Positions 1-10,504 of a stretch of DNA of 64,000 bases are shown in pieces (positions within the stretch are counted from its first letter, which is position 1; every line of letters starts with the position of its first letter). The position numbers were made by a program, and so were the translations under genes. The notes under the pieces were generated by a model. It was not told the origin of the DNA, made no database searches, and worked only from the letters and a program-made list of their open reading frames with translations. Source of the DNA: Steromphala cineraria (taxonomy: Eukaryota; Mollusca; Gastropoda; Trochida; Trochidae); assembly GCA_916613615.1 (NCBI GenBank), contig OU744721.1:53578747-53642746 (forward strand). The letters are read 5' to 3'.

Positions 1-274
1 AAGAATTATAGCTGAGCGAGGATTAAACGCTTTTTATCTTAGTCCTTGAAATTTAAAACAAACCAATTTGTTTTTAATTCTTTGATTTTCTCAAGCTTAA
101 TCTGTGAATAAAGACATTTTGAGTCAATTTATTTTCCTTATAAATACTCATGAAATTGTAATAATTTCAAACTTAGTGTAGGCGCTACATTTCGTCTGTG
201 TATACATACCCTCCAAAATTGCAGCTGTTCCCATACTTCTTTGAATGAGTATATATCCCATGTCAGATTAAAAG
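1..274 (+). repeat. Direct repeat copy 1 flanking LINE-A (left)
   Basis: These 274 bases match 6130-6403 in the same orientation with about five substitutions. The match ends exactly where the LINE-A poly(A) side begins (…GATTAAAAG, then the T tract). It runs off the left edge of the window, so the full duplication is longer than what is visible. It may be an exceptionally long target-site duplication, or a segmental duplication broken by the LINE. Confidence 0.9.
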
Positions 275-302
275 AAATTTTTTTTTTTTTTTTTTTTATC
301 AC

Positions 303-308
303 TTTATT
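303..308 (-). terminator. Poly(A) signal and A20 tail of LINE-A
   Basis: On the minus strand AATAAA (303-308) is followed after GTGAT by a run of 20 A (278-297), the usual 3' end of a polyadenylated LINE transcript copied by target-primed reverse transcription. Homopolymer length may be affected by assembly error. Confidence 0.85.
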
Positions 309-432
309 TCTTTTTGAACTGGGTACAGCACGCTCATACATTTAGTGCAAAAATGTACAACATTTGGTTACTGACGGTTAAGTTCTTCAATTGTATACAA
401 GCAGTTGCCAAAAAAAGGGGCAATTGAACATT

Positions 433-3400
433 TCAAGAAAATAAGCTGTGGCAGGACGACCAAAATGAAACAAAGGCATCATATCTACATTCTGTGTAGG
501 TGTTTGCTTTATGTATCTGATAATTGTAATTTAACTTAGGTTTTAGTTCTGCAAGAGTAGGTAACCTCTCTGCAAGTTTTCTGGAGTAAATATATTCCTT
601 TGTTAAGATAAATAGGAAATTGAGGACATCGTTCCTTCTTTCCTTGAATCCCAGAATTATTGTTTCTATATTTAGATCCAAATGGGTGCCAGTTTCTTTT
701 TCAATCCATTGTAGTAGATCCTGCCACAGCTTTTTGACAAATTTGCATTTATATAGTAAATGAATGATAGATTCTATTTCAACATTACAAAATGTACACA
801 ATGGCGATTCTATAACTTTATATTTATACAAATCTTTATTTGTTATCAAGATTCTATGAGTAATACGGTATTGAAACCATCTATGTTTAACGCAAAATGA
901 TGCTCTAAATGGCATATTGTTAAATGTTTTCCATACATCTGATTCAAATTCTACATTTAGTTCTTTTTCCCATTTGTTTTGGTAGAGAAGTTTAGGGTAA
1001 GATAGTTCATTGCGTAGAAGTTTGTTATAGAATATACTACATCCCTTCTCAGCTTTATATAGTATTTCAAGATTTGGAGGTATAAAGGGTTGTTCCTGTT
1101 TGCTGATGTTGATTAATTTTTGTTTGGAATATGTTCTCAACGAAGATAGTTGTCCTGCATATTCAAGAAAATTTGATTTGATTTTGAATCTTTCCACGAA
1201 ATCAATGTATGATAAAAACGTATTGTCATCAGTTAGAAAATCATTGATAAATTTCACGTTTGATTGTAAATAATGTTCGTAGATTATGGGCTTATTTCCT
1301 ACTGTTATGTTGTTATTTGCCCATATAAATTGTCTGCTAAAGCTATTATCATAATCGCAATTTTCTTGTAATTCAGACCAAGCATTAAATACATCTTTCC
1401 AAAACGGGCTAATTAAATTTGGGATAAAGTATGTCTTAAGATACGACGGTCCCATTTCCACTGGGTTGAGTTTGCTAACATGACTTGCCGTAAATAAAAG
1501 ATTGTGTAATTTAGAATCGTTTACGAATAATCTTCTAATCCATGATATTTTTTGGGCCTTGATTGTTTCAAGTATAGCTGGAACTTTCAGACCACCCTCT
1601 TGATAAGATTTTGTTATCAAACTTCGTTTAATTCTATCTGGTTTGCCTTTCCAAATAAATTTGAAACATTTTCTTTGAAGATTCGCTATGATTTCGAGAT
1701 TTGGGTTTGCTAAAGAGGTAAATAAATGATTTAATGTTGGTAATATTAAGCTCTTCAACACAGTTATTCTTCCCAACGGTGTAAGGTCTCTAAGAGACCA
1801 AATCTTCATTGCTGTATCGATTTTCTTCAGTTTATCTTTGTAATTTTTCTCTACCATTTCTGCTTTATTATGTTGAAATAGAATGCCTAGGAGTACAAAA
1901 GGTTTTTGAGTCCAGTCTAGATTATAATCTCTGCAATATTGCAAACTAGAAAATTGTTTTGAACCTATCCAGACAACTTTAGTTTTATCATTATTTATTA
2001 TAAGTCCAGAAAAGGATGCGTAATTTTCAAGTACTCGTAGTGTTTCTCTAAATGACTGTTCAGATCCATCTAGTATTATAGTTGTGTCATCTGCAAATTG
2101 CGTGAGTAAATATTCTAAGTCAATCATTTTTATGCCTTTTATCTTTTTGTTTTGTCGAAGCATATGGGCTAAGATCTCTGCTACAATGAGGAATATATAT
2201 GGCGATATGGGATCCCCTTGTCTACATCCACGAGTAATTTTGAAAAAATCTGATGGAAATCCATTAACAAGAACGCTTGAATTAATGTTGTTGTAAAACG
2301 TTTTTAACCAGTGTTTGATAGATGGTCCAAAATTGAAGAAATCGAAGCATTTTTCGATAAACAACCATTCCACTGAATCAAAGGCTTTTTCGAAGTCGAT
2401 CAATATCAAAAGTCCTGGTTTATTCATATATTCAGTGTAATCCATAATATCATTGACCAATCTTGTGCACTCTCCAATGTATCTGCCTTTCATAAATCCC
2501 TTTTGATCTTCACTTATTAGTTTTGGAAGAATATTTTTGATACGTGCCGATATTACTGCTGAAGCTAATTTATAGGAAATATTAAGAAGAGAAATAGGTC
2601 TAAAGTTTTTTAAGTGTTCCTTGGATTTATCTTTTTTTGGTATACATGTAATAAGACCTTGCTTTTGACTAATAGATAGCTCACCTTTCCTATAGGCTTC
2701 ATTCAAAGAATTGATGAGATATTTATGTATATCTTGCCAAAAGAATTTATAGAATTCGGCCGTGAAACCTGATGGACCAGGGCTTTTTTCATTTTTCATT
2801 TTTTTAAGAGCTGAAAGAACTTCATCATATTTCAATTCACCTTCAAGAGAACGTGCATCATGGTCAGATAGTCTCGGTATTGCACTTTCTTTGAATAAGT
2901 CTTCAAGGTCAACATCTTTTACATTTTTACTGGTATATAGGTTTTCAAAGTACTGTTTTGCATGGTTAATGATATCTTTGGTTCGACGTAGTTGTCCATT
3001 TTCTGTTTCTAGTTTAGTGATTGCTTTGTTTATAAAATTCTGCTTTTCAAGAGAAAGGAAATATTTAGTTGGTTTTTCTCCTTTTTCATACAATTTTGCT
3101 TTTGACCTTAATAAAATTCCTTCTGTTTTATATTTATTTAATTCAAGTTGATTATCTTTTATTTTATTTATTTCTTCTATCAATTTAGCTTTCGTCTTTT
3201 CATTTTCAGAACTGTCCAATTTCACTTCAAGCTTATCTAGACTTTTGTTGTATTCTTCTTCTAATTTCAATCTTTCTTTCTTTTTCTGTGATGAATATTT
3301 TATTGTAAAACCTCGAATATTGCACAAAAGTATTTCGAAAAAAAGCTGTTCATTTATTTTTAATACCTTATCTCCTTCAGCATCACGAGTGTGGTATTCT

Positions 3401-4227
3401 TCTACAGTTTCATTAATAATTCGCTTAATTTCCCGCACATATTCAGGGTCATGCAGCAGACTATTGTTAAACTTCCAGAAACCCTTTCCTTTTTCTAGGG
3501 ATGTGAATTCAACCTGTAAGGATATGACCGAGTGATCTGATCTATAACTATGTTCTATTTTCGAATTGATGATTGATTTTTCCAGGTTTCGACTAACAAG
3601 AAAAAAATCCAAGCGTGCTTGCTTCAGTGGATTAGGCTTTCTCCATGTATATCGTCTTACATCTATATTGCTTTCTCGCCAAGGATCGTATAGGTTCAGT
3701 TCGTTCATCATATCAAGAACAGCATCCTTTGATTTGGGATTATTTATATGCAAGTAGTTGAAAGTATCTTTAGATTGGTCTTGAACTAAGTTGAAGTCAC
3801 CGCAAATGATGTTAGTTTCAGTTTCCAGACTTAGAATTTTATCTTTAATTTCAAGATAGAAGTTCGGTGTATCTACATTTGGACCATAAATATTTGTGAT
3901 ACTTATTATTTCTTTTTCTGTTTTTATTTTAAGTATTAAGTAGTTGCCGTTATCAGTGTCCTTTATCTCTTTGACAATTTCGAATTCGAAGTTATCCATA
4001 AACAAGATGGCTACACCTCGTGATTGACTAGAATATGAACTAAAACGGGCTTCAGAAGAGCCCCATTCTAGTTTGATTTTCTGTTCAATATTATCCGTAA
4101 AGTGTGTATCCTGTATACAGTATATATTGCCTTTTCTTCTTTTCATATTTTCAAAAACATCAATTCTTTTTTTTTCATTATTTAATCCTTGGCAATTTGC
4201 AGAGAATATGTTCAGTTTATGTGCCAT
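433..4227 (-). CDS. ORF2-like protein of LINE-A: AP endonuclease + reverse transcriptase
   Basis: This 1264-residue protein would nick genomic DNA and copy its own RNA at the nick. The N-terminal APE-type endonuclease (about 1-242) shows NCQGLN at 11-16, QDTH at 39-42 (most L1-type enzymes have QETH), NIYGPN 112-117, GDFN 143-146, YTWRK 193-197, RLDFFLVS 205-212 and SDHS 230-233. A lysine/glutamate-rich linker with coiled-coil character follows (310-370). The reverse transcriptase spans about 480-790, with GPSGF 484-488, NFRPISLLN 541-549, IDFEKAFD 610-617, RGCRQGDPISP 666-676 and the catalytic FADD 711-714. Near the C terminus C1144, C1147, H1156 and C1161 form the CCHC-like motif typical of this group. 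The order EN-RT-CCHC and the QGDPISP wording fit the L1/Tx1 group. No stop or frameshift was seen. ATG at 4227 was chosen because the endonuclease motif begins only 10 residues later. No ORF1 is visible upstream. Confidence 0.93.
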   Translation of the reverse strand: MAHKLNIFSANCQGLNNEKKRIDVFENMKRRKGNIYCIQDTHFTDNIEQKIKLEWGSSEARFSSYSSQSRGVAILFMDNFEFEIVKEIKDTDNGNYLILKIKTEKEIISITNIYGPNVDTPNFYLEIKDKILSLETETNIICGDFNLVQDQSKDTFNYLHINNPKSKDAVLDMMNELNLYDPWRESNIDVRRYTWRKPNPLKQARLDFFLVSRNLEKSIINSKIEHSYRSDHSVISLQVEFTSLEKGKGFWKFNNSLLHDPEYVREIKRIINETVEEYHTRDAEGDKVLKINEQLFFEILLCNIRGFTIKYSSQKKKERLKLEEEYNKSLDKLEVKLDSSENEKTKAKLIEEINKIKDNQLELNKYKTEGILLRSKAKLYEKGEKPTKYFLSLEKQNFINKAITKLETENGQLRRTKDIINHAKQYFENLYTSKNVKDVDLEDLFKESAIPRLSDHDARSLEGELKYDEVLSALKKMKNEKSPGPSGFTAEFYKFFWQDIHKYLINSLNEAYRKGELSISQKQGLITCIPKKDKSKEHLKNFRPISLLNISYKLASAVISARIKNILPKLISEDQKGFMKGRYIGECTRLVNDIMDYTEYMNKPGLLILIDFEKAFDSVEWLFIEKCFDFFNFGPSIKHWLKTFYNNINSSVLVNGFPSDFFKITRGCRQGDPISPYIFLIVAEILAHMLRQNKKIKGIKMIDLEYLLTQFADDTTIILDGSEQSFRETLRVLENYASFSGLIINNDKTKVVWIGSKQFSSLQYCRDYNLDWTQKPFVLLGILFQHNKAEMVEKNYKDKLKKIDTAMKIWSLRDLTPLGRITVLKSLILPTLNHLFTSLANPNLEIIANLQRKCFKFIWKGKPDRIKRSLITKSYQEGGLKVPAILETIKAQKISWIRRLFVNDSKLHNLLFTASHVSKLNPVEMGPSYLKTYFIPNLISPFWKDVFNAWSELQENCDYDNSFSRQFIWANNNITVGNKPIIYEHYLQSNVKFINDFLTDDNTFLSYIDFVERFKIKSNFLEYAGQLSSLRTYSKQKLINISKQEQPFIPPNLEILYKAEKGCSIFYNKLLRNELSYPKLLYQNKWEKELNVEFESDVWKTFNNMPFRASFCVKHRWFQYRITHRILITNKDLYKYKVIESPLCTFCNVEIESIIHLLYKCKFVKKLWQDLLQWIEKETGTHLDLNIETIILGFKERRNDVLNFLFILTKEYIYSRKLAERLPTLAELKPKLNYNYQIHKANTYTECRYDAFVSFWSSCHSLFS

Positions 4228-6129
4228 GTTTGGTCATATAAGGAATGGTAAACAAACTAAGTCTATTTCCAAACATTGCTTGTTGGTATACAAATAGCTG
4301 ACCCATTTTTGGGGTGTCATGGGATTGTCCGAAAAATGAAAGTGATTCTACAATGATTAATAATGTAAATACAAAGAAATAAAAAAAGGACACATTGACT
4401 TCCGTCATTGTTCCAAGAAAAGATGGGGGTATTTACCCTCCTACAGGCGTATTGAAATATAAAAGTGTAATAAAATAAACTTCCTGCCACGTAAACACTA
4501 AGCATAATGACAAGAACGCGATCATGATTAAGTTTCTAGTTTTCAGAATACTTAACATTTTTTTGCATTCAAATGCAACGTTCAAAATTATAAACACATG
4601 TCCATAAGTGCAAAATAAAACATTACATAGCCAAGTTCAAAAGAGAAGTCCGGGAATAAAGATCATGAGTCATGATAGAAGTCTCATGTTACGTAACCAC
4701 ATGTCATTACACGTGTATTCAAATTACTTTGTATGATAATGATCACAAGACTTCAAATATGTCAATAAAGTCAAGAATAAACATTCACTGGCAACTACGA
4801 AAAATACAAAGTTTGTTATTTTGGGATAAAAAGGTTGATTTTTAAAACGTTTAAATGGTAAATATGAAATATTGAATTTAAAGGGCAAATGATTTCCGTT
4901 TTGAAATAGGTTAAAAACCTACACATTACCTCAATCCATTACCAAGAATCAGCAAATTTTGAAAAATCAAATTATTTGCATCTTTCTGTAAATTCAGAAC
5001 AAAATGTAATACAATGTATAAGAAAGCTCTTATTTGTTGATTTACAAAGTTAGCTTATTTAACAGTTATTGTATTGCCGCAACAAGAATGTAAACAGTGA
5101 CAAATCGCGTATGAGATATTCAGAGAATCGTAGATCAATAATAAACATATATTTCTTACTCCTTTTCTGAATGTTTTTCATATATATGCAAATTTGTATT
5201 AAACCACATATTTGTATTGTTTAAATACCATCTTCTTGCACCAAACTCTAAATGTTCCGATGTTTTACATGATATCAAAATTAGTACTATCTGTCCAAAA
5301 TCTTAAATAAGGCAAAGTAACAGTTTGTCCATTCTCTTTTGGATTACATCATTCCACAATCCAGACAGATTATAGCTTACGGCATGTTAATCCAGTTTCA
5401 TTCTCTCTCCTTATCCTCTAGAACCGGAGGCTGCATTCATGTTTACAAAGTATCGGAGGCTGCATTCATGTTTACAAAGTATCGCATGTGAATGTTTTTT
5501 CCACAACATCGAGGAAGAATGAGAGTGATGAGAGTAATTAGAGTTATGGATGTACATCATTTAAACAGTGTTTTCATTCACACCTTTCACGTACTTATTT
5601 ATCTATGGCTATTTCAACAAGTCCGGAGTGATCAAGGAATTCAATGGTATGCCACTGTAGTTAAGATCAAGTTCTTTAAGGAAATTGAAATTATTTTCAA
5701 GTAACAAAAAACGATAATGAAATACACGGTCCTTCATTCTATAACATCACATATTTCAATTTCCGTAGGGATCAAGAGGTAATCTTACAACTAGAAATCA
5801 AAGCCTTTGTATCCTTCAACGAGATACCACTTAATGCCCTCAACTTTTTTAAGCTAGCTTCAATCAAACGTAATTCCTTTAAAGAAACTTTTCACGTGCA
5901 GGAAATGTAGTTTTAATGTAGATTTAATTATAAACATTTCATGCCGTTAAAATTCAGCGATATGTATTTCTAATGATATATTTCGTAAGTAACAGTATCA
6001 ATGAGGAATGGGAAAGAAGCTTCTTTTGTTTGAACTCCGCTCTAAAAATAATTATTGTGAATGATGTATTTATAAATTTATTATTCATGTATAATAAGAT
6101 TATTCTTCATTTCGGAAGATAATAAGACA
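4228..6129. other. Non-coding stretch between the LINE-A ORF and right flank repeat
   Basis: There are no frames longer than about 70 codons and none resembles an ORF1 (no coiled coil, RRM or zinc-knuckle pattern). It could be LINE-A 5' UTR, an unrelated insert, or the original flank. The only internal structure seen is a 29-bp tandem duplication at 5426-5483. Confidence 0.6.
5426..5483 (+). repeat. 29-bp tandem duplication (2 copies)
   Basis: The 29-base unit beginning CGGAGGCTGCATTCATG is repeated head to tail at 5426-5454 and 5455-5483 with no mismatch. Confidence 0.95.
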
Positions 6130-6403
6130 AAGAATTATAGCTGAGCGAGGATTAAACGCTTTTTATCTTAGTCCTTGAAATTTAAAACAAACCAATTTGT
6201 TTTTAATTCTTTGATTTTCTCAAGCTTAAACTGTGAAAAAAGACATTTTGAGTCAATTTATTTTCCTTATAAATACTCATGAAATTGTAATAATTTCATA
6301 CTTAGTTTAGGCGCTACATTTCGTCTGTGTATACATACCCTCCAAAGTTGCAGCTGTTCCCATACTTCTTTGAATGAGTATATATCCCATGTCAGATTAA
6401 AAG
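6130..6403 (+). repeat. Direct repeat copy 2 flanking LINE-A (right)
   Basis: This is the partner of 1-274, about 98% identical. Beyond 6403 the sequence (GCAAATTAAACC…) is presumably the original DNA that lay next to the insertion point, since copy 1 is there interrupted by the LINE-A tail. Confidence 0.9.
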
Positions 6404-8580
6404 CAAATTAAACCAAATGATACAATTATGAAAATGCATTTGTTCGTTTACCCTAAAATACAATATAAAAATGTATACGTCAATCACACAGATGAATAAG
6501 ACAATCTTCAAAATGAATCAAGTATTACGATTCCTGCCACTACTGGTTGATTAGCATAGGAAATCATTCATAACGTCTGGTCTATGCTTTGATACAGGGG
6601 AATGTCGTATTTATCAAAGACTATCAAATTGTGAACGCATTGACATAGAAAATATTCTGTAAACGTGCTCTATAATTTTGATTTATTGTATGCCAGTCTC
6701 AATTATTCAAATTTTCCCTGACATCCACGGTAGAGTAAGACATATGTTGTAGTTGTTTTGCCCTGCAATACATTTTTCCTGATACAGTGCAATAATTTTT
6801 ACACATATTGAATGACGATGTTATGGCATAGAAAATTGTATGCTTTAAAATGTTGAGTTTTATTGATTCAGATTATGTGAGTATATTAAGCTTCTAATAT
6901 AAAATTCAATCAATGCTTGTGAAACTGCAACGCCTCGACAATTTGGCCTTTTGTTACTAAAAATCCAAAGAGAGCGGTCAGCCTTTTAACAAATGTTTAA
7001 ATGTTTATATAACCAAAAGTTGGACGTTTGTTAAATATGGCATTTTCTAGAGTTAAGACAAATCAACACCCTTATGAAAGTTTATAGATCCTATAGAAAC
7101 GTATTTATTTTGGACTTCGTTCCATTGTATGTAATGGAAAATATATCCAAATAAGACAAATGATTAGTGGTCTCCCTTGGTCGAGATTTAAAGACGATTG
7201 TTAACTGTATAACACGGGCGTCAACTTTATACATTTCATTTGATATGATTCCAATTAACGAGTTTATCTGCAATATGGGAATTAGATTTTTTTGGGGGTC
7301 TTATACAATCTTCCTTATCAATTTTAAAAAGCTGTTTCAGAATTCATAACGTTAACTGCCATACTCTCTCCACAAAGAACCGATTGCACACCTTTGTCAG
7401 TTAACTTATTCTGGTGATTAACGTACAATAAAAACAGGACATCAGATCATGAATAATTACCCATAAACATGAACACGTATTGAAAACAAGTCATCACTTC
7501 AATCAAGTATTGTGCACATGTGTGGTAAACCCCTACGTGGCATTGGAATTGATAGATTGCACCAAAACGGCTATCTTCAGTTTCAATTACGTTGTTTGAT
7601 ACAAGCGCTACATCATTTGATATAACCGTGCATAACGTGATAGAGTTTAGAGTTTTTGTCCATACACATTGACACGAGTGATTTTACTATTGCTGGTCGG
7701 TAATATTTTCCAATTGAAACAATCGATAGTTGTCATTTTGGTTTTAAATCACTCACTCCTGTAAATGATGTTTCGCTCGCTAGCACAAGGCATATATAAT
7801 TTCAAAGTCACTTTTGTTGAAACAACAATATTATCACTCTACTTAGGTGTTAATCTCTATTTAATAAGCCATCTGGTTGATCAAGTCAATTATATATTTT
7901 TCATTATCTAACTGAGGAAAACAAAAAACAGGAACAATTCTAATATAAACAACATTTGTATTGCTTCTGTTTGATACCTTATTTTGAATACCGAAAATAA
8001 GAAATGCTTAAATGATCACTCTTTATTAATTTTGCTATAATAATGACTCTCTTGATGGCTTTACCGATGACACTAATCACACGCTACTGACACACTGTCG
8101 CTCTTATTCAAGCTCTGTATCTATGATTTGTCTAATTAATCTCGTCAGATGTCTGCTATCATCATGCTTATCTTCAAACAGGCAAGATCAATTGTCAAAA
8201 TCATTTGCTAATGCTGTCATTGAATTTCAACAATCCTCAAATTCGATGTTAATAGCTTGATTGAATCCAACGAAGAGTAAATAAATATTGTAAAATATTA
8301 CTGATTGATTGATAAAACATTCAGATAAATTGCCATGCAGATAAAAGTGTCACATAAACTTTGCAATGCAAATAAACACATCCTTGTATCAAAGACATTC
8401 GAACAAAATGATTATGTAAAGGAAAGTGGGAAAAACCTAATAATGAAATGTAAACATTTCACAATCAGCAATCTTGTTATCGTTTTAAATTGAAGTCTGT
8501 ATGCTTGAAGTTAAATCTCAAATTGAAGCCATACATGCATACTCGGGTAGTATTTTGAAAGTATCTAAGTATGGTTTGTC
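6404..8580. other. AT-rich non-coding DNA
   Basis: I see only short chance frames (up to about 60 codons), no known domain, and no inverted or direct repeat that I could anchor. Confidence 0.6.
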
Positions 8581-8668
8581 GACATTATGACACAATAGTA
8601 AGGGATACATCGTGAGACATTTGCGACATTATGACACAATAGAAAGGGATACATCGTGAGACATTTGC
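8581..8668 (+). repeat. 44-bp tandem duplication (2 copies)
   Basis: Units 8581-8624 and 8625-8668 begin GACATTATGACACAATAG and differ at one base (AGTAAGGG versus AGAAAGGG). The rest of 8669-9563 shows no gene or clear repeat. Confidence 0.95.
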
Positions 8669-9563
8669 ACGGAGTTCATTTTCACTTTTCTTCAGAGGGT
8701 TAGTTTAAGTACCTATGAATAATGGGAAAATTGATAAACAAGCAGAAATGAGTAAATATAGCAAGAGTTAACTTGTCAATGTCAATGTGTGTCTTAGGCA
8801 ACTGTAAAGGTAGAAATGTCTTACCGCTATATACATTTAAATGTAAGGTGTATCTGTCAAATAACCTGTCGCTGTAAATTTGAATATTAAATACACCCGT
8901 TTTTCCTTTCGAATGTGTGCAACACTTTATAATATTTGCGTTAAGTTGCAATTTTGTTCATTTACAACGTGTTTTTACTATTCTACTGGTGCAAACTAAG
9001 CAAAGTATGGTGGAATGCAAGATACAGTTAATAATATTCACCTTATATAGTTCCAAGTTTTTATGGAGTGCTTATGGCTACAATGGCTTTTATTAGATTA
9101 ATAACATTAACCATGTGAATCCCAAAATTGCGGAAATGTCATACTCACATTCATATCAAAATATACAATACTAATGGATCTGTTTTGTATATCTATATGT
9201 TACTAGAATTGATATCAACATTGATAAAATTTCAAATGATACATTAGAGATACAATCTGTAACGTTGGTATCAATTAAGTAAGTATGATTAAATGTTGAC
9301 ATTTCCCCGTGAAAGATAATTTTGTTAATATAAGTTTTCAGTACGTCGGCATAAATCACATGCTATTGATCTATCTTACTTGAATATTACGTATCAACTT
9401 TGAAATGTATGATGATATGTATGTTGATGATATGCGATGCATAACATAAATAGCATAAATAGCATGAATACATCAATATATGATCTATCTCTCGTATATG
9501 TACCGTGATAGAGGAAAACACTCATAACAACATGGATTTTAATTCAACTTTTTGACACGAAAT

Positions 9564-9895
9564 CGAGATATTAATTTGACACCATTACTACTGACAATGA
9601 GTGATGACCAAGAGGTATTTCTGGCTTATTTAAAAAAAAGAAGAATGGAGTTTCAAAGTCATTTATCATCTTAGCATTTATTTAACCACTAACTTTTAAG
9701 GGGCAGTAGCACGTTTATTGATAATTTTATATTTTCGAGATATTAATTTGACACCAATACTACTGACAATGAGTGATGAACGAGAGGTTTCTGGCTTATT
9801 TAAAAAATAGGGCCGAAGAAGATGTATGAAGAATGGAGTTTTAAAGTCATTAATCATCTTAGCATATATTGAACCAATTAACTTAAAAAATAGCT
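9564..9895 (+). repeat. Direct duplication enclosing a TTAA-MITE end fragment
   Basis: A segment beginning CGAGATATTAATTTGACACC occurs at 9564-9695 and again at 9736-9895. The second copy carries a small extra block (GGGCCGAAGAAGATGTAT). Between them, 9696-9735 matches the first 40 or so bases of the TTAA-flanked MITE family (compare 30353 onward). The structure is a direct repeat with a MITE terminus at the junction. Confidence 0.85.
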
Positions 9896-10433
9896 TTAAA
9901 ATCAAATATGTTTAACACGTTCATTGTCATGAAATTGAGCTCCAAACCTGAAATATAATGCCGTTTGCGTAATTGTAGAGTTTTTTTTATTGCTTTTATA
10001 CCCATTGTTGTCTCTGCAACACTTGATCTCAGATTGAAGAATGAACAAAAGTTATATTTGATAAAACAATTGATTTGATTACTATCAACCCAAGAAACAT
10101 TTATTTCTTATTGTGGGATACGAATTTTGTTGTTTGACCACTGTGTTTCCTCGTTGTGATAGATCGTCCAGTTAATAATCAAAGTTGCTATTTAATAGAA
10201 TCTTTTTACTAAACCAATTTGCATTAAACTTAGAGTGTTCAGCATCGGTCAATAATTGTTGATAAAATACCCTTAACTTTTTTGGATTCAACTGAACGAA
10301 TGTTGCACTGCATGCCTTCCGATTCCTGCTACATCTGTCAACCAGCAAACTGTCTTTGTGATTCTTCAACAAAAGAACTGAAAACATACACCTGAATACA
10401 AAACCGTGCCAATATCGTGTTATTCGTGATGTC

Positions 10434-10504
10434 TTAAAAGGGCAGTTGCACGTTATTAGGTGAAAACTTAAAAATATATAATAAACGTTCTACTGCCCCT
10501 TTAA
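10434..10504. mobile_element. 71-bp minimal TTAA-flanked MITE derivative
   Basis: TTAA is followed by AAGGGCAGTTGCACGTT, and the other end reads AACGTTCTACTGCCCCTTTAA. These are the two terminal inverted repeats of the family seen in full at 25725, 30353 and 41797, here almost directly joined by about 25 bases. It is an internal-deletion derivative. Confidence 0.85.

Larger units (their letters stand above)
278..4227 (-). mobile_element. LINE-A: L1/Tx1-type non-LTR retrotransposon (minimum extent)
   Basis: The element reads on the minus strand. Visible parts are a complete ORF2-like frame (433-4227), a 3' UTR of about 130 bases, an AATAAA signal (303-308) and an A20 tail (278-297, T20 on the plus strand). 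The 5' end is not defined. The right-hand flank repeat begins at 6130, so the insert may reach that far, but 4228-6129 holds no ORF1-like frame. An intact 1264-codon ORF and a long pure A tract point to a recent insertion. The five differences between the flanking copies give a rough, non-zero age. Confidence 0.85.

Noticed and set aside
138..341. 67-codon frame on the minus strand over the LINE-A tail
   Set aside because: It is largely the translated poly(A) (lysine run) and 3' UTR, not a gene.
2762..3151. 129-codon plus-strand frame
   Set aside because: Antisense shadow of the LINE-A ORF2. The same applies to the plus-strand frames at 2084, 3245, 3566 and 4073, and to 53482 and 53980 over LINE-B ORF1.
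4228..6129. ORF1 of LINE-A upstream of ORF2
   Set aside because: Only frames up to about 70 codons, none with coiled-coil, RRM or zinc-knuckle features.
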